Source of the DNA: Sphingorhabdus sp. EL138
GTDB taxonomy: Bacteria > Pseudomonadota > Alphaproteobacteria > Sphingomonadales > Sphingomonadaceae
Assembly (NCBI RefSeq): GCF_900258045.1
Contig: NZ_OGVD01000004.1
Location: 186,001 to 250,000 of the forward strand
Direction of reading: 5' to 3'
Length of the DNA stretch: 64,000 nucleotides
Shown here: piece by piece, positions 53,424-61,620 of the stretch
Numbering within the stretch: position 1 is the stretch's first letter
How the letters are laid out: the number at the start of each line of letters is the position of its first letter
The notes under the pieces: generated by a model
What the model was told of the DNA's origin: nothing
Databases searched by the model: none
The model's input: the letters and a program-made list of their open reading frames with translations, nothing else
Program-made: the position numbers and the translations under genes

Positions 53424-54295
53424 ACCAGATTTTGGGAAAAGACGCTTTCAGCAAACCTGTTTTTGGCGAGAAAATGCGTCAGCAATTTGCGGATTGTTAT
53501 CCTGAACAGCCGCAGTTGCTCGATCACGACATGTCAACAAATGCTCTGCTTTCACTGGACGCCCTGGCCAAACTGGGAACGGCGCTTCCCAAAGCCAGCG
53601 TCGAGTATAATCCCGGCGACCTGCCGGTGGGCATAGATCCGAACGATGTTCCTGATAACGGCATGTCAATTGCGGATACGATTTTGATGATTGAGAACTC
53701 GGCAAGCTGGGCGGTTCTTAAAAATATCGAGCAAGTGCCGGAATATGAGGCGCTGCTGCTTTCCTTGCTGGCCGAGATCAAGCCGATCCTGGAGAGTAAA
53801 ACCGGCAAGATGTTGCGGCCGCAAGGTTTCATCTTTGTCTCGTCTCCGAACGCCATGACACCGTATCATTTCGATCCGGAGCATAACATCCTGCTGCAAT
53901 TGCGCGGCGAGAAGACAATGACTGTCTATCCGGCCGGTGATGAGAGATTTGCTCCGGCAACGGCTCACGAATCCTATCACACCGGCGGGCCCCGTAATCT
54001 GGTGTGGGAAGAGCAGTTTACAGAGGCAGGTAAAGCCTTTCATTTGGCACCTGGCAAAGCTATTTTCGTACCGGTGATGGCGCCGCATTTCGTCAGAAAC
54101 GGATCGCGGCCTAGCATATCCCTGTCGATCACTTGGCGTTCCGACTGGAGCTTTGCCGAGGCTGATGCCCATGCATTCAACCATATGTTGCGCGGTTGGG
54201 GTCTGAACCCGAAAGCCCCCGGCCGGTTCCCTGAACGGAACAGCGCGAAGGCCATAAGCTGGCGTGCCTTGCGAAAACTGCATCTGGTGAAATAA
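53420..54295 (+). CDS. JmjC/cupin-like 2-oxoglutarate oxygenase-type protein
   Basis: A 291-residue protein whose C-terminal half is a cupin-like/JmjC fold. PYHFDPEHNILLQLRGEKTM (about residues 147-166) carries the His-X-Asp pair, and FVPVMAPHFVRNG (about 213-225) the distal His of a 2-His-1-carboxylate Fe(II) site. An Asp-rich upstream region (GIDPNDVPDNGMSIADTI) and a Trp/Arg-rich tail flank it. Bacterial proteins of this type hydroxylate proteins, lipids or small molecules, but this one has no known substrate. It is coupled to the acetyltransferase gene by ATGA overlap. A pairing for envelope or secondary-metabolite modification is inference. Confidence 0.78.
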   Translation: MNQILGKDAFSKPVFGEKMRQQFADCYPEQPQLLDHDMSTNALLSLDALAKLGTALPKASVEYNPGDLPVGIDPNDVPDNGMSIADTILMIENSASWAVLKNIEQVPEYEALLLSLLAEIKPILESKTGKMLRPQGFIFVSSPNAMTPYHFDPEHNILLQLRGEKTMTVYPAGDERFAPATAHESYHTGGPRNLVWEEQFTEAGKAFHLAPGKAIFVPVMAPHFVRNGSRPSISLSITWRSDWSFAEADAHAFNHMLRGWGLNPKAPGRFPERNSAKAISWRALRKLHLVK

Positions 54296-54321
54296 GCCAC
54301 TGCCGGTGGCAGACTTGCTGC

Positions 54322-54396
54322 GAAGTTGACAGTAGTTACACGGTCCCTTGGGGTGGCTTCCCCCGAGAAGTATTTTTCAAAGTTCACACAGATCAC
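54322..54396. repeat. direct repeat unit, copy 1
   Basis: A stretch of about 75 bases that begins GAAGTTGACAGTAGTTACAC and ends AAGTTCACACAGATCAC (54380-54396). It aligns with 54425-54498. The shared end is exact over 17 bases; the middle is diverged but keeps GTGG, TTCCC and a T/C-rich run at the same spacing. Confidence 0.7.
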
Positions 54397-54424
54397 GGGC
54401 CTCCATATAAGCAGGAGATCGAAC

Positions 54425-54498
54425 GAAGTTAACAAAGTGCACACGGTCTATTGCGGTGGTTTTCCCGTGAGGCTTTTCTTGAAGTTCACACAGATCAC
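54425..54498. repeat. direct repeat unit, copy 2
   Basis: The second copy of the 54322-54396 unit, with a period of about 102 bases. It begins GAAGTTAACAAAGTGCACAC and ends with the identical AAGTTCACACAGATCAC (54482-54498). A degenerate third end, AAAGTTCACACAATTCTCAC, starts near 54666. Confidence 0.7.
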
Positions 54499-54556
54499 AC
54501 CATTGCTAGTGGGATGGTTTTCAAGGAATAGTTCTACGAACAACCTGGATATGTGC

Positions 54557-54629
54557 GCTCCGCACTTGATGCGGAGCCTGGGATGGCTGTTACGTTCGTC
54601 TACTCTGGACTCCGCATCAAGTGCGGAGC
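54557..54629. repeat. paired inverted palindromic repeats (BIME/REP-like)
   Basis: A 19-base element (54558-54576) recurs as its exact reverse complement at 54610-54628. Each copy is itself a hairpin: CTCCGCA-CTTGA-TGCGGAG and CTCCGCA-TCAAG-TGCGGAG. The head-to-head arrangement with a 33-base centre resembles bacterial interspersed mosaic elements built from REP units. Confidence 0.8.
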
Positions 54630-54778
54630 ACAAGTCTCGGGTAAACTCCGCTATCGCTATAATTCAAAGTTCACACAATTCTCACCCTGTTGCGATCAGG
54701 TGCAAAACGCCGTCATATCAATATTCAAATCTGAGAAAGAGCCTTGGAAATATTACCACAGGCCCACGGCTGTAGGAA

Positions 54779-54810
54779 AGCGCCCCGCCAAATCTGCTTT
54801 GCGGGACGCT
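54779..54810 (-). terminator. terminator of the small membrane protein gene
   Basis: A ten-base-pair stem (54779-54788 with 54801-54810, one G-T wobble, 12-base loop) is followed on the minus strand by TTTCCT. It lies 33 bases past the stop at 54843. Confidence 0.65.
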
Positions 54811-54842
54811 CTCGATAAATACATAAGAAGCCAGAGTTTGAC

Positions 54843-55286
54843 CTAGGCCTCTTCCTCGTCGTCTTTCTTGCCGAAGAGAGTTGAATATATTCCAAGTAAA
54901 ACCAGCAAGCCGGCTGGGAATATGCCCCACATATGTTTCCATCTGGAAAAGCTATACCCTTCGGTCGGATCCGAACCCAATGTTTCCTTTAACCGGGACA
55001 ATTCCGCTTCATCGAGCGGCAGATATGAATAGCCGTCTTCGGTTTCAGTGTAGAGCACGAACGTCTCGGTTGTTTCCTTCGCCCATAGCGGAATGAACAA
55101 CAGGCTTGTTTCTTCATACATATAGCCGACATCGACATAGCTGCCTTCAATTTGATACTCGGCTGTATCCGGCAGATTTTCGACCAGCGCTATTTCTTGA
55201 CTCGTCGTTCCACGCTTCCGTGCTTCAGCTGGTTGCGAGACCGCCGCCATCACCAAAATCCCAATAATAACAGTAAGATATCGCAT
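54843..55286 (-). CDS. small exported membrane protein, function unknown
   Basis: A 147-residue protein read from ATG 55286, which has AAAAGGGGGG five bases upstream; the frame open to 55325 adds 13 residues without such a site. A signal peptide (MRYLTVIIGILVMAAVSQPA) gives a periplasmic part of about 85 residues, with strands such as YEETSLLFIPLWAKETTE and TFVLYTETEDGYSY. A transmembrane helix (about 117-137) and an acidic cytoplasmic tail (FGKKDDEEEA) follow. No family was recognised. It has its own terminator downstream and a CRP-like palindrome 57 bases upstream of the start, so it looks like a single regulated gene. Confidence 0.72.
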   Translation of the reverse strand: MRYLTVIIGILVMAAVSQPAEARKRGTTSQEIALVENLPDTAEYQIEGSYVDVGYMYEETSLLFIPLWAKETTETFVLYTETEDGYSYLPLDEAELSRLKETLGSDPTEGYSFSRWKHMWGIFPAGLLVLLGIYSTLFGKKDDEEEA

Positions 55287-55335
55287 ATTTCCCCCCTTTT
55301 GAAGCGGCGACGATAGCTCGTACATTGCCTGTGTA

Positions 55336-55351
55336 AGTGATGTACATCACA
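55336..55351. promoter_or_regulatory. CRP/FNR-superfamily-like site upstream of a small membrane protein gene
   Basis: AGTGATGTACATCACA contains the perfect 14-base palindrome GTGATGTACATCAC (55337-55350) and matches TGTGA-N6-TCACA at nine of ten positions. The centre is about 57 bases before the ATG at 55286, a normal position for an activator or repressor site. Confidence 0.5.
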
Positions 55352-55410
55352 GGGCAGATTTTTTTATTTCGGGATCACGACACGATGCCATGTTCGGCCA
55401 GATCGCTAAG

Positions 55411-57873
55411 CTAAAACCGCTTGCGAAAGCTCACTTCTATATAGCGCCCAATCGGATCAACGAAGCCGGGTTGATAGCGTAGCGGGACCAATCCGTCGTT
55501 ATTGCGAACATCCTGAATATCATCGAAGATGTTATCGATCCGAAAAGTGATCCGGCTGTCTTTGAGGAATTTGAATTTGTTGGTGAGGTTGCCAAGACTA
55601 TCCAGGTTCATGAATGCCCGAAGGTTGACCTTGGTCAGACCGGAAAAGCGCAAGTCGGAATCATCATTGCCACCAATTGCACGTGTAGCGGTTTGATGTT
55701 CGCCCTTTATGCGAAACCCGATCCCGTTTTTGAACCAGCCGCCGTTAAGCTCAAAAGCATGGCGCGCGGTGCCGCCAGAGGTGCTGGTTGCCGAACCATC
55801 TAGTAAATCCAGTTCTGGCACGCCCGGTCTTATCAATATCCGGTCTTTCAGCCGGACAGAATGATACACAGACAGGTCCCAAGTTCCTAGCAGCGGTTGG
55901 CCAGCGCCGCCGCGGCTTTGGTTCGCTGGACGTTTTGCTTTTGCCCCTGGTTTGGCCGCGCCTTGTGTTCCTCTCGCCCCGCCAATGCGGAGCCGTTTGC
56001 CGAACCGGAAACCATAGCGCAGGTTTTCGCTGCGGATGTCACTATAGGTAATCGTGCGTTGATCAATGCCAATCAGGCGCCCGCTATTGTCGCGCGTCAC
56101 ACGGTCTGGAAAAGCGGCTTCAATCTCCGGTGTGAGCAACGGAAAATTTGCCGCAACATCCCGGTTACTATTGCGGAAATATTCGACAAGAAAGCGCATG
56201 CCCTTAAACCAGCCAGGCCGATAGTTGACCGTCAGTTTGATGTCTCTGCGCCGAGATGCCGGAAGGACAGAATTACCTCCGGTGATGATATCGGCCAGGA
56301 CAGTTTCGTTATTGATAAAATCAAAAACCGTCACGCCCGGCGTCACAATCACGGGATTGACGAGTTGGCCTGCGGAGGGAGCCTTCTCATCACCGGTCAC
56401 TGACGCAATAATTGCCAGACTATTAAATGGTCGCCAGTTGAGACCGAAGCCAAATTCTACCAATCCGCCAAAATCCGAGACTTCACTATAACCAAGATCA
56501 CCGTTGATCGATAGTTTGCCGATGGCTTCTGTTACCGCGATGTTGTCGCCGGCCAGAGGTATCTGAAGATTGATACTGGTGTTCAAATTGCTGCGACCGA
56601 GTGTGCTGAGCGTTGTGACATCTCCAATGACGTTGCGACTATTTTGGCTCCGATCCCTGAATCCGCCGCGCCACGTAGCTCTAACCGGACCGGAGGGCAG
56701 ATATAGCAAAGTACCGGAAAGTGTTGCGATATTGGTGAATGATTGACTGACGGCGCGGGCCTGATTGGTGACGGGGGAAGAGAGTAATGGGCCGAAATCG
56801 CTGGCAAATGGGTCCGCAGTGCCACTATCAATCGCGGCCTGAAGTCCGGTCACATCTCCTGTAACGTCAGTCGCGGTGTTTGTCAGTATGCGGGAATAGT
56901 CAGCAGTGACCGACCAGTTCCAGCTCGATAGCGTTCCGTTCAACGATAGGCTGGCTTTAAGACTATCGGACGTCGTCTTGCTTTCGAGCGCGTCGAATTG
57001 CGTGAAATAACGGAACAGGCTTTCGTCATTCGGGGATACCGAGAAGGGGCTAGTCGCCGGTACATTCAATGTGGCGCTCGGTAGGCCCAGCAGCCGGTGT
57101 GTTTCATTGCGAGTATAGCTGCCGTTCAGCGAGACTGATATGTTTTGCCCGACGATAAAACTGTAATTTGTATTGAGTTCAATGGTCTCGGACGGTGCGG
57201 TTAACGAGCGGAAATCGCCCAAGTTTACGGCTTGGCCGGCCGCGTCCTGAATAATATCGCGCTCGCTTTCCGTAATGCCGGTTTTGTTCTGGTATTTCAG
57301 ATTGATACCAAGTCGCGTTCTTTTGTTGATCCGCGTAACATTCGCTTCCAGTTCGGTTTCAGCCTGATCTCCACGGACAGGAGTGCCATATTCTCCTTTT
57401 GTGATGAACCCGGTGAATTTCTCTTTCATGATGAAATTGATGACGCGTTGATCGGGGCGATAGCCATATTGCACAGCCAGTTCTTCGGGAAAGACCTGCA
57501 TCCTTTCAAGTGCTTCAGGCGGGTAGCTAAGAATATCACGCATTCCGGATACGCGCTCTCCATTGATCAGGACAATCGGTCCGCTATCGCCTCTTCCCCC
57601 ACCGGATTCTGTTTCAGAGGACAAGCTATCGAGCAATTCCCGTATCGATGATGCGCCATAGCCCTCGATATCTTCAGCCGTTAGCTCCACAATTGGTGGT
57701 ACATCGGTAATGACCGAACCGGGAAGCCGTTCGGCGTTGACGATTATATCGTCATTTTCGGCATGATTACCTGTCTTAGGTTCTTCAGAGTTTTGGGCCA
57801 GCAAAGCACTGTGATTGCAAATTGCCGCAACAATAATAACCCTGGCGACAAGATTGGGGGAAGCTCTGACCAT
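55411..57873 (-). CDS. TonB-dependent-receptor-type outer-membrane protein, copy 1
   Basis: An 820-residue outer-membrane protein read from ATG 57873, chosen because the signal peptide (MVRASPNLVARVIIVAAICN..., cleaved near LLAQ) then aligns with its paralogue's. The frame is open a further 72 bases. A plug domain has AERLPGSVITDVPP, INGERVSGMRDI and VINFIMKEKF (about residues 50-150). The remainder is a long beta-barrel, closing with RYIEVSFRKRF. It is a paralogue of the next upstream gene (58021-60567) over its whole length. Uptake of an unknown ligand by TonB energy is the expected role. No typical siderophore context genes flank it. Confidence 0.88.
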   Translation of the reverse strand: MVRASPNLVARVIIVAAICNHSALLAQNSEEPKTGNHAENDDIIVNAERLPGSVITDVPPIVELTAEDIEGYGASSIRELLDSLSSETESGGGRGDSGPIVLINGERVSGMRDILSYPPEALERMQVFPEELAVQYGYRPDQRVINFIMKEKFTGFITKGEYGTPVRGDQAETELEANVTRINKRTRLGINLKYQNKTGITESERDIIQDAAGQAVNLGDFRSLTAPSETIELNTNYSFIVGQNISVSLNGSYTRNETHRLLGLPSATLNVPATSPFSVSPNDESLFRYFTQFDALESKTTSDSLKASLSLNGTLSSWNWSVTADYSRILTNTATDVTGDVTGLQAAIDSGTADPFASDFGPLLSSPVTNQARAVSQSFTNIATLSGTLLYLPSGPVRATWRGGFRDRSQNSRNVIGDVTTLSTLGRSNLNTSINLQIPLAGDNIAVTEAIGKLSINGDLGYSEVSDFGGLVEFGFGLNWRPFNSLAIIASVTGDEKAPSAGQLVNPVIVTPGVTVFDFINNETVLADIITGGNSVLPASRRRDIKLTVNYRPGWFKGMRFLVEYFRNSNRDVAANFPLLTPEIEAAFPDRVTRDNSGRLIGIDQRTITYSDIRSENLRYGFRFGKRLRIGGARGTQGAAKPGAKAKRPANQSRGGAGQPLLGTWDLSVYHSVRLKDRILIRPGVPELDLLDGSATSTSGGTARHAFELNGGWFKNGIGFRIKGEHQTATRAIGGNDDSDLRFSGLTKVNLRAFMNLDSLGNLTNKFKFLKDSRITFRIDNIFDDIQDVRNNDGLVPLRYQPGFVDPIGRYIEVSFRKRF

Positions 57874-58020
57874 TGTAAGGCGGCTATCAGCGTCTGTGCC
57901 AGGATGATAGAAACTTGAGATGAAGCGATTTGACATTTTCGGCACCCAAAATGTCTGCGATCATCCGATGACAACGCATTTAGCAGGAGCCCGAATAGTC
58001 ACGAAGCTCAATTGGTAGCA

Positions 58021-60567
58021 TCAAAATCGCTTGCGAAAGCTAACCTCTATATAGCGGCCGACAGGATCGACGAAGCCGGGCTGATAGCTGAGTGGGACCA
58101 GTCCGTCGCTGTCCCGAACGTCCTGAATATCGTCGAAGACATTATCGATGCGAAGGGCGATCCGGCTGCCCGTGAGGAATTTGAACCGCTCGGTCAGAGT
58201 GCCGCGATCATCGAGATTGATGAAAGCGCGCAGGTTAAGCGTTGTCAGATCCGAGAACCGCAGATCGGAACTGGTAAGCCCACCATCCACGCGCGTGGCG
58301 GTCTGATGCTCAGCCTGGACCCGAAAACCTATGCCGTTGTTAAACCAGCGTCCTTGCAGTTCAAACTCGTGACGGGGCTGGCCGCCGGTCGATCCGATCG
58401 CAGAACCGCCGAGCAAGTCGAGTTCCTCAACGCCGGGCCGGATCAATATGCGCTCGTCGAGATGAACAGTGTGATAGGCCGATACGCGCCAACGACCGCC
58501 TCCACGCCTGCCGGGACGACCGCCGCGTGGCGGTCGGCTGGCCCTGTCGCCAGATTGCCCGGCTTCCGGTCGGCCCGCTTTGGGTCGTCCGTTGCCGGCT
58601 CTACTTTCTGGTGGCGGTCTATCGCCAGGAGGACTTCCATCACCGGCCTTTGGCCCACTGCCTGGGCCACGAGGTCCGCGCGCCCCGCGTCGCTGGCCAA
58701 AGCGTTTGGAAAACTCTAGGCCATATCGAATGCTTTCGCTGCGGACATTACTGTAATTGACCGGTCGCCGGTCGATGGCGATCAGGCGGCCGGTTTCATC
58801 ACGTGTAACGCGATCAGGGAAAGCCGCTTCGATTTCTTCGGTCAGCAACGGAAAGTCAGAGGCAACATTCTCGCTATTGTTGCGGATATATTCACCCAGA
58901 AACGTCATGTCATCCAACCATTCGGGACTGTAATTGACGGCCAGCTTGATATCCCGCCGTTTCTCGGCCGGCAGGTTCAGATTGCCACCAGTCGTAATGC
59001 TGGTCAGCACGGTTTCGCCATTGGTAAAATCAAAGGTGGTGACATTGGGTGTGATGATGACCGGATTACCGAGCTGCTGGATGGTCGGGGCGGCTTCTTC
59101 GCCAATGGCCGATGCTGTGAACACCAGCCCGTCAAAAGGTTCCCAGTTCAGGCCAAAACCGAATTCGACCAGGCCGCCGAAATCGGAAAGCTCGCTATAG
59201 CCCAAATTACCATTGATCGACAGTTCGCCAATGACTTCGGTCACGTCGATATTCTCGTTGGCAAGCGGGATATCGATATTAATACCGGCATTGAAATTAT
59301 CGCGCCCAAGACTGCTGAGCGTGGTCACGCTGTCGGTGGTATCCCGGCTGTCGAGATCCTGCCGGCTGTAACCGCCGCGCAAGGTCGTGATGGCCGAACC
59401 GGAAGGCAGGTTGATCAGCGTTCCGGACAGCGTGGCCAAGGACTCAAGTGTGTTGCTGACTGATCGTGCTTCATCGGTGGCCGGAGCGGACAGTAATGCG
59501 CCGAAGTCTGCGGCAAAAGGGTCTGCTGTGCCTGCGTCGGTAGCCGCCTGCAGTGCGCTGATATCGCCGCTATTGTCGGTCGTGGTTTCGGTTTCCTCTC
59601 GCGCATAGTCAGCGGTCAAGGACCAGCGCCAACCGGACGACGTACCGTTCAGTACCGCACCGCCCTGAAACGTGTTGGTCTCTACCGTTTTGCGTAGCGG
59701 CCCAAATTGGGTGAAATAGCGGAACAGGGTCTCGTCCGTGACTGACTGTGCAAACGGGCTTGTCGCCGGGATATCCAGCGTGCCACTGGCCAGCCCCAAA
59801 AGGGCGCGGGACTTGTCGTAAACATAGCCGCCGTTGAACGCCAATGACATGCCATTGGAAAAGGTATGGCTGTAATTGCCATTGAATTCGAGCGTATCTG
59901 TTGGTGCGCTTAATGTGCGGAAACGGCCAAGATTGACCAAATCACCGGCTTCGTCCTGAATGATGCCGCGCTCTGCCTCGGTAATTGCGGTCTGCGTTTC
60001 ATATTCGATATTCAGGTTCAACCGGCTGTTTTTGCCAATGCGGGTAAAAGTGGCCTCCAGCTCTGTCTTGCCCTGATCCCCACGGGTCGGCACACCATAT
60101 TCGGTCTCCGCGCCGAGCCCGGTATAGTCATCTTGCAGGATGAAGTTGATCACGCGTTCATCCGGTGCATAGCCATATTGCAGGGCCAGCTCTTCCGGAA
60201 ATACCTGAACGCTCTTTATCGCTTCCGGCGGCAAATCGCGGATATCACGGAAACCCGAGGTGCGCTGGCCATTTATCAGGACTATCGGCCGCCCGCTGCC
60301 GCGTCCGCGGTTGGAACTGGTTTGCGAGCTTAGCTCACCAAGCAGATCTTCAACAGAGGATACGCCATAGCTGGCAATATCGTCGGCATTGAGCTCCACA
60401 ATCGGCGGAACTTCGGTCATTACTGACCCGCGGAGACGTTCGGCAGTGACGACAATATCCTCGTTGTAGCTATCCTCGTCGTTTGTTTGGGCATGGACGG
60501 GAAAGGCATTCATGATGGAAAGGACCAATATGCTGGCCCCGAAAAACCGGAGGGAGTTTTGTATCAT
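58021..60567 (-). CDS. TonB-dependent-receptor-type outer-membrane protein, copy 2
   Basis: An 848-residue paralogue of the downstream gene. ATG 60567 starts a clean signal peptide (MIQNSLRFFGASILVLSIM..., cleaved near PVHAQ); the frame remains open to 60843 but those 92 residues look non-coding. The plug has TAERLRGSVMTEVPP, INGQRTSGFRDI and VINFILQDDY. The C-terminus again reads RYIEVSFRKRF. A striking insertion rich in Gly, Pro and Arg (about residues 655-725, starting RRGARGPRGPGSG) sits in the barrel half, where copy 1 has a shorter GAAKPGAKAKRP-type segment. The two genes form a tandem duplication 147 bases apart. Confidence 0.88.
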   Translation of the reverse strand: MIQNSLRFFGASILVLSIMNAFPVHAQTNDEDSYNEDIVVTAERLRGSVMTEVPPIVELNADDIASYGVSSVEDLLGELSSQTSSNRGRGSGRPIVLINGQRTSGFRDIRDLPPEAIKSVQVFPEELALQYGYAPDERVINFILQDDYTGLGAETEYGVPTRGDQGKTELEATFTRIGKNSRLNLNIEYETQTAITEAERGIIQDEAGDLVNLGRFRTLSAPTDTLEFNGNYSHTFSNGMSLAFNGGYVYDKSRALLGLASGTLDIPATSPFAQSVTDETLFRYFTQFGPLRKTVETNTFQGGAVLNGTSSGWRWSLTADYAREETETTTDNSGDISALQAATDAGTADPFAADFGALLSAPATDEARSVSNTLESLATLSGTLINLPSGSAITTLRGGYSRQDLDSRDTTDSVTTLSSLGRDNFNAGINIDIPLANENIDVTEVIGELSINGNLGYSELSDFGGLVEFGFGLNWEPFDGLVFTASAIGEEAAPTIQQLGNPVIITPNVTTFDFTNGETVLTSITTGGNLNLPAEKRRDIKLAVNYSPEWLDDMTFLGEYIRNNSENVASDFPLLTEEIEAAFPDRVTRDETGRLIAIDRRPVNYSNVRSESIRYGLEFSKRFGQRRGARGPRGPGSGPKAGDGSPPGDRPPPESRAGNGRPKAGRPEAGQSGDRASRPPRGGRPGRRGGGRWRVSAYHTVHLDERILIRPGVEELDLLGGSAIGSTGGQPRHEFELQGRWFNNGIGFRVQAEHQTATRVDGGLTSSDLRFSDLTTLNLRAFINLDDRGTLTERFKFLTGSRIALRIDNVFDDIQDVRDSDGLVPLSYQPGFVDPVGRYIEVSFRKRF

Positions 60568-60787
60568 GTGAAAGGCTCTAATAATGTCAGGCGTTGGGGA
60601 AACATGTCCAAAATGCCGTGGCACGGGGTCATGCTCAACCGAATGTTTGTAATAATTTGTCGCAAGCGCAGGGCGTCGCCAAATTTTACATTGCGCAGCA
60701 AATCCTTCCCTTTTGCGGTAATTGGGGTTATGGCGCACCGCAACACATCGAAAAACCCACGAATCAACAGGGATGAAGTAAAGCCGA

Positions 60788-61006
60788 ATGGCAAAAGAAG
60801 AACTATTAGAAATGAAGGGGATGATCCGCGAATTACTCCCCAACGCGATGTTCCGGGTCGAACTGGAAAATGGTCATGAGGTTCTTGGCCATACCGCCGG
60901 CAAGATGCGCAAAAACCGCATCCGTGTGCTGGTGGGCGATGAAGTGCTCGTTGAACTCACGCCTTATGACCTGACCAAAGGTCGTATCACCTATCGCTTC
61001 AAATAA
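60788..61006 (+). CDS. infA: translation initiation factor IF-1
   Basis: A 72-residue IF-1, the small S1-like OB-fold protein that binds the 30S A site during initiation. The full-length family sequence is recognisable: [20 protein letters not shown] at the start, [20 protein letters not shown] in the middle and [16 protein letters not shown] at the end. The length is exactly normal. It is divergent from the receptor gene at 58021-60567 (220 bases between starts) and followed 32 bases later by maf, a common alphaproteobacterial order. Confidence 0.98.
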   Translation: MAKEELLEMKGMIRELLPNAMFRVELENGHEVLGHTAGKMRKNRIRVLVGDEVLVELTPYDLTKGRITYRFK

Positions 61007-61038
61007 GCGCGGGATGCTGCCGTGACGCGGCCACATAA

Positions 61039-61620
61039 ATGAAGTTGGTTCTGGCATCATCCAGCCCGCGCAGGCTGGAACTGCTCGGCCGTTTGGGCGT
61101 TAAGCCTGACCGGATCGCTTCTCCTGATATTGATGAAACGCCGTTAAAGGGTGAGCTGCCGCGTGACTATGTGCTGCGCATGGCTCGGGAAAAGGCGGCT
61201 GCCGTGGAACGCACGGACGATGAAGTCCTGATCGCTGGTGATACCATCGTTGCGGTGGGTCGGCGGATTTTGGGTAAAGCCGAGAACGAGGCTGAGCAGC
61301 GGCAATTTATGGAGCTTTTGGGCGGGCGGCGGCACCATACAATGTCAGCGGTCTGCGTGATTGCGGCGGACGGCACTGCCCGGACGAAATTGTCGGACAG
61401 CATCATCAAATTCAAGCGTTTCGAGAACAGCGAGATCAACGCCTATATCCAGTCCGGCGAAGGGCAGGGCAAAGCCGGCGGTTATGCCATTCAGGGCCTT
61501 GCCGAAGCCTTTGTGATTTCAATCAGCGGCAGTTTCAGCGGGATCATGGGCTTGCCGCTTTACGAGACACGCAATCTGCTGATTTCCTCGGGCTATCCGC
61601 TCAATCAAGATGACGCCTGA
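61039..61620 (+). CDS. maf: Maf family nucleoside-triphosphate pyrophosphatase
   Basis: A 193-residue Maf protein that hydrolyses non-canonical or specific NTPs (for example dTTP, UTP or 7-methyl-GTP, depending on subtype) to NMP. The N-terminal LASSSPRRLELL motif (about residues 4-15), the catalytic-region IAGDTIVAVG (about 66-75) and GGYAIQGLAEAFV with GSFSGIMGLPLYET are all present. The subtype is not assigned. It overlaps the RNase gene by 11 bases, so the two are co-translated. Confidence 0.95.
   Translation: MKLVLASSSPRRLELLGRLGVKPDRIASPDIDETPLKGELPRDYVLRMAREKAAAVERTDDEVLIAGDTIVAVGRRILGKAENEAEQRQFMELLGGRRHHTMSAVCVIAADGTARTKLSDSIIKFKRFENSEINAYIQSGEGQGKAGGYAIQGLAEAFVISISGSFSGIMGLPLYETRNLLISSGYPLNQDDA

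Larger units (their letters stand above)
54296..54842. other. gene-free region rich in repeats
   Basis: No supported gene lies in these 547 bases. Short frames on both strands (for example 54326-54775 plus, 54448-54633 minus) have no ribosome sites and cross the repeats. The region holds two diverged direct repeats (54322-54396 and 54425-54498), a third partial copy of their end (from about 54667), a pair of inverted palindromes (54557-54629) and the terminator at 54779-54810. Confidence 0.8.

Noticed and set aside
54326-54775. 149-codon frame in the repeat region
   Set aside because: Crosses the direct and inverted repeats, has no ribosome site and changes character along its length.
60568-60843. 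92-codon N-terminal extension of the receptor gene
   Set aside because: The extension has no signal peptide and no start signal; the signal peptide begins at ATG 60567 and aligns with the paralogue.
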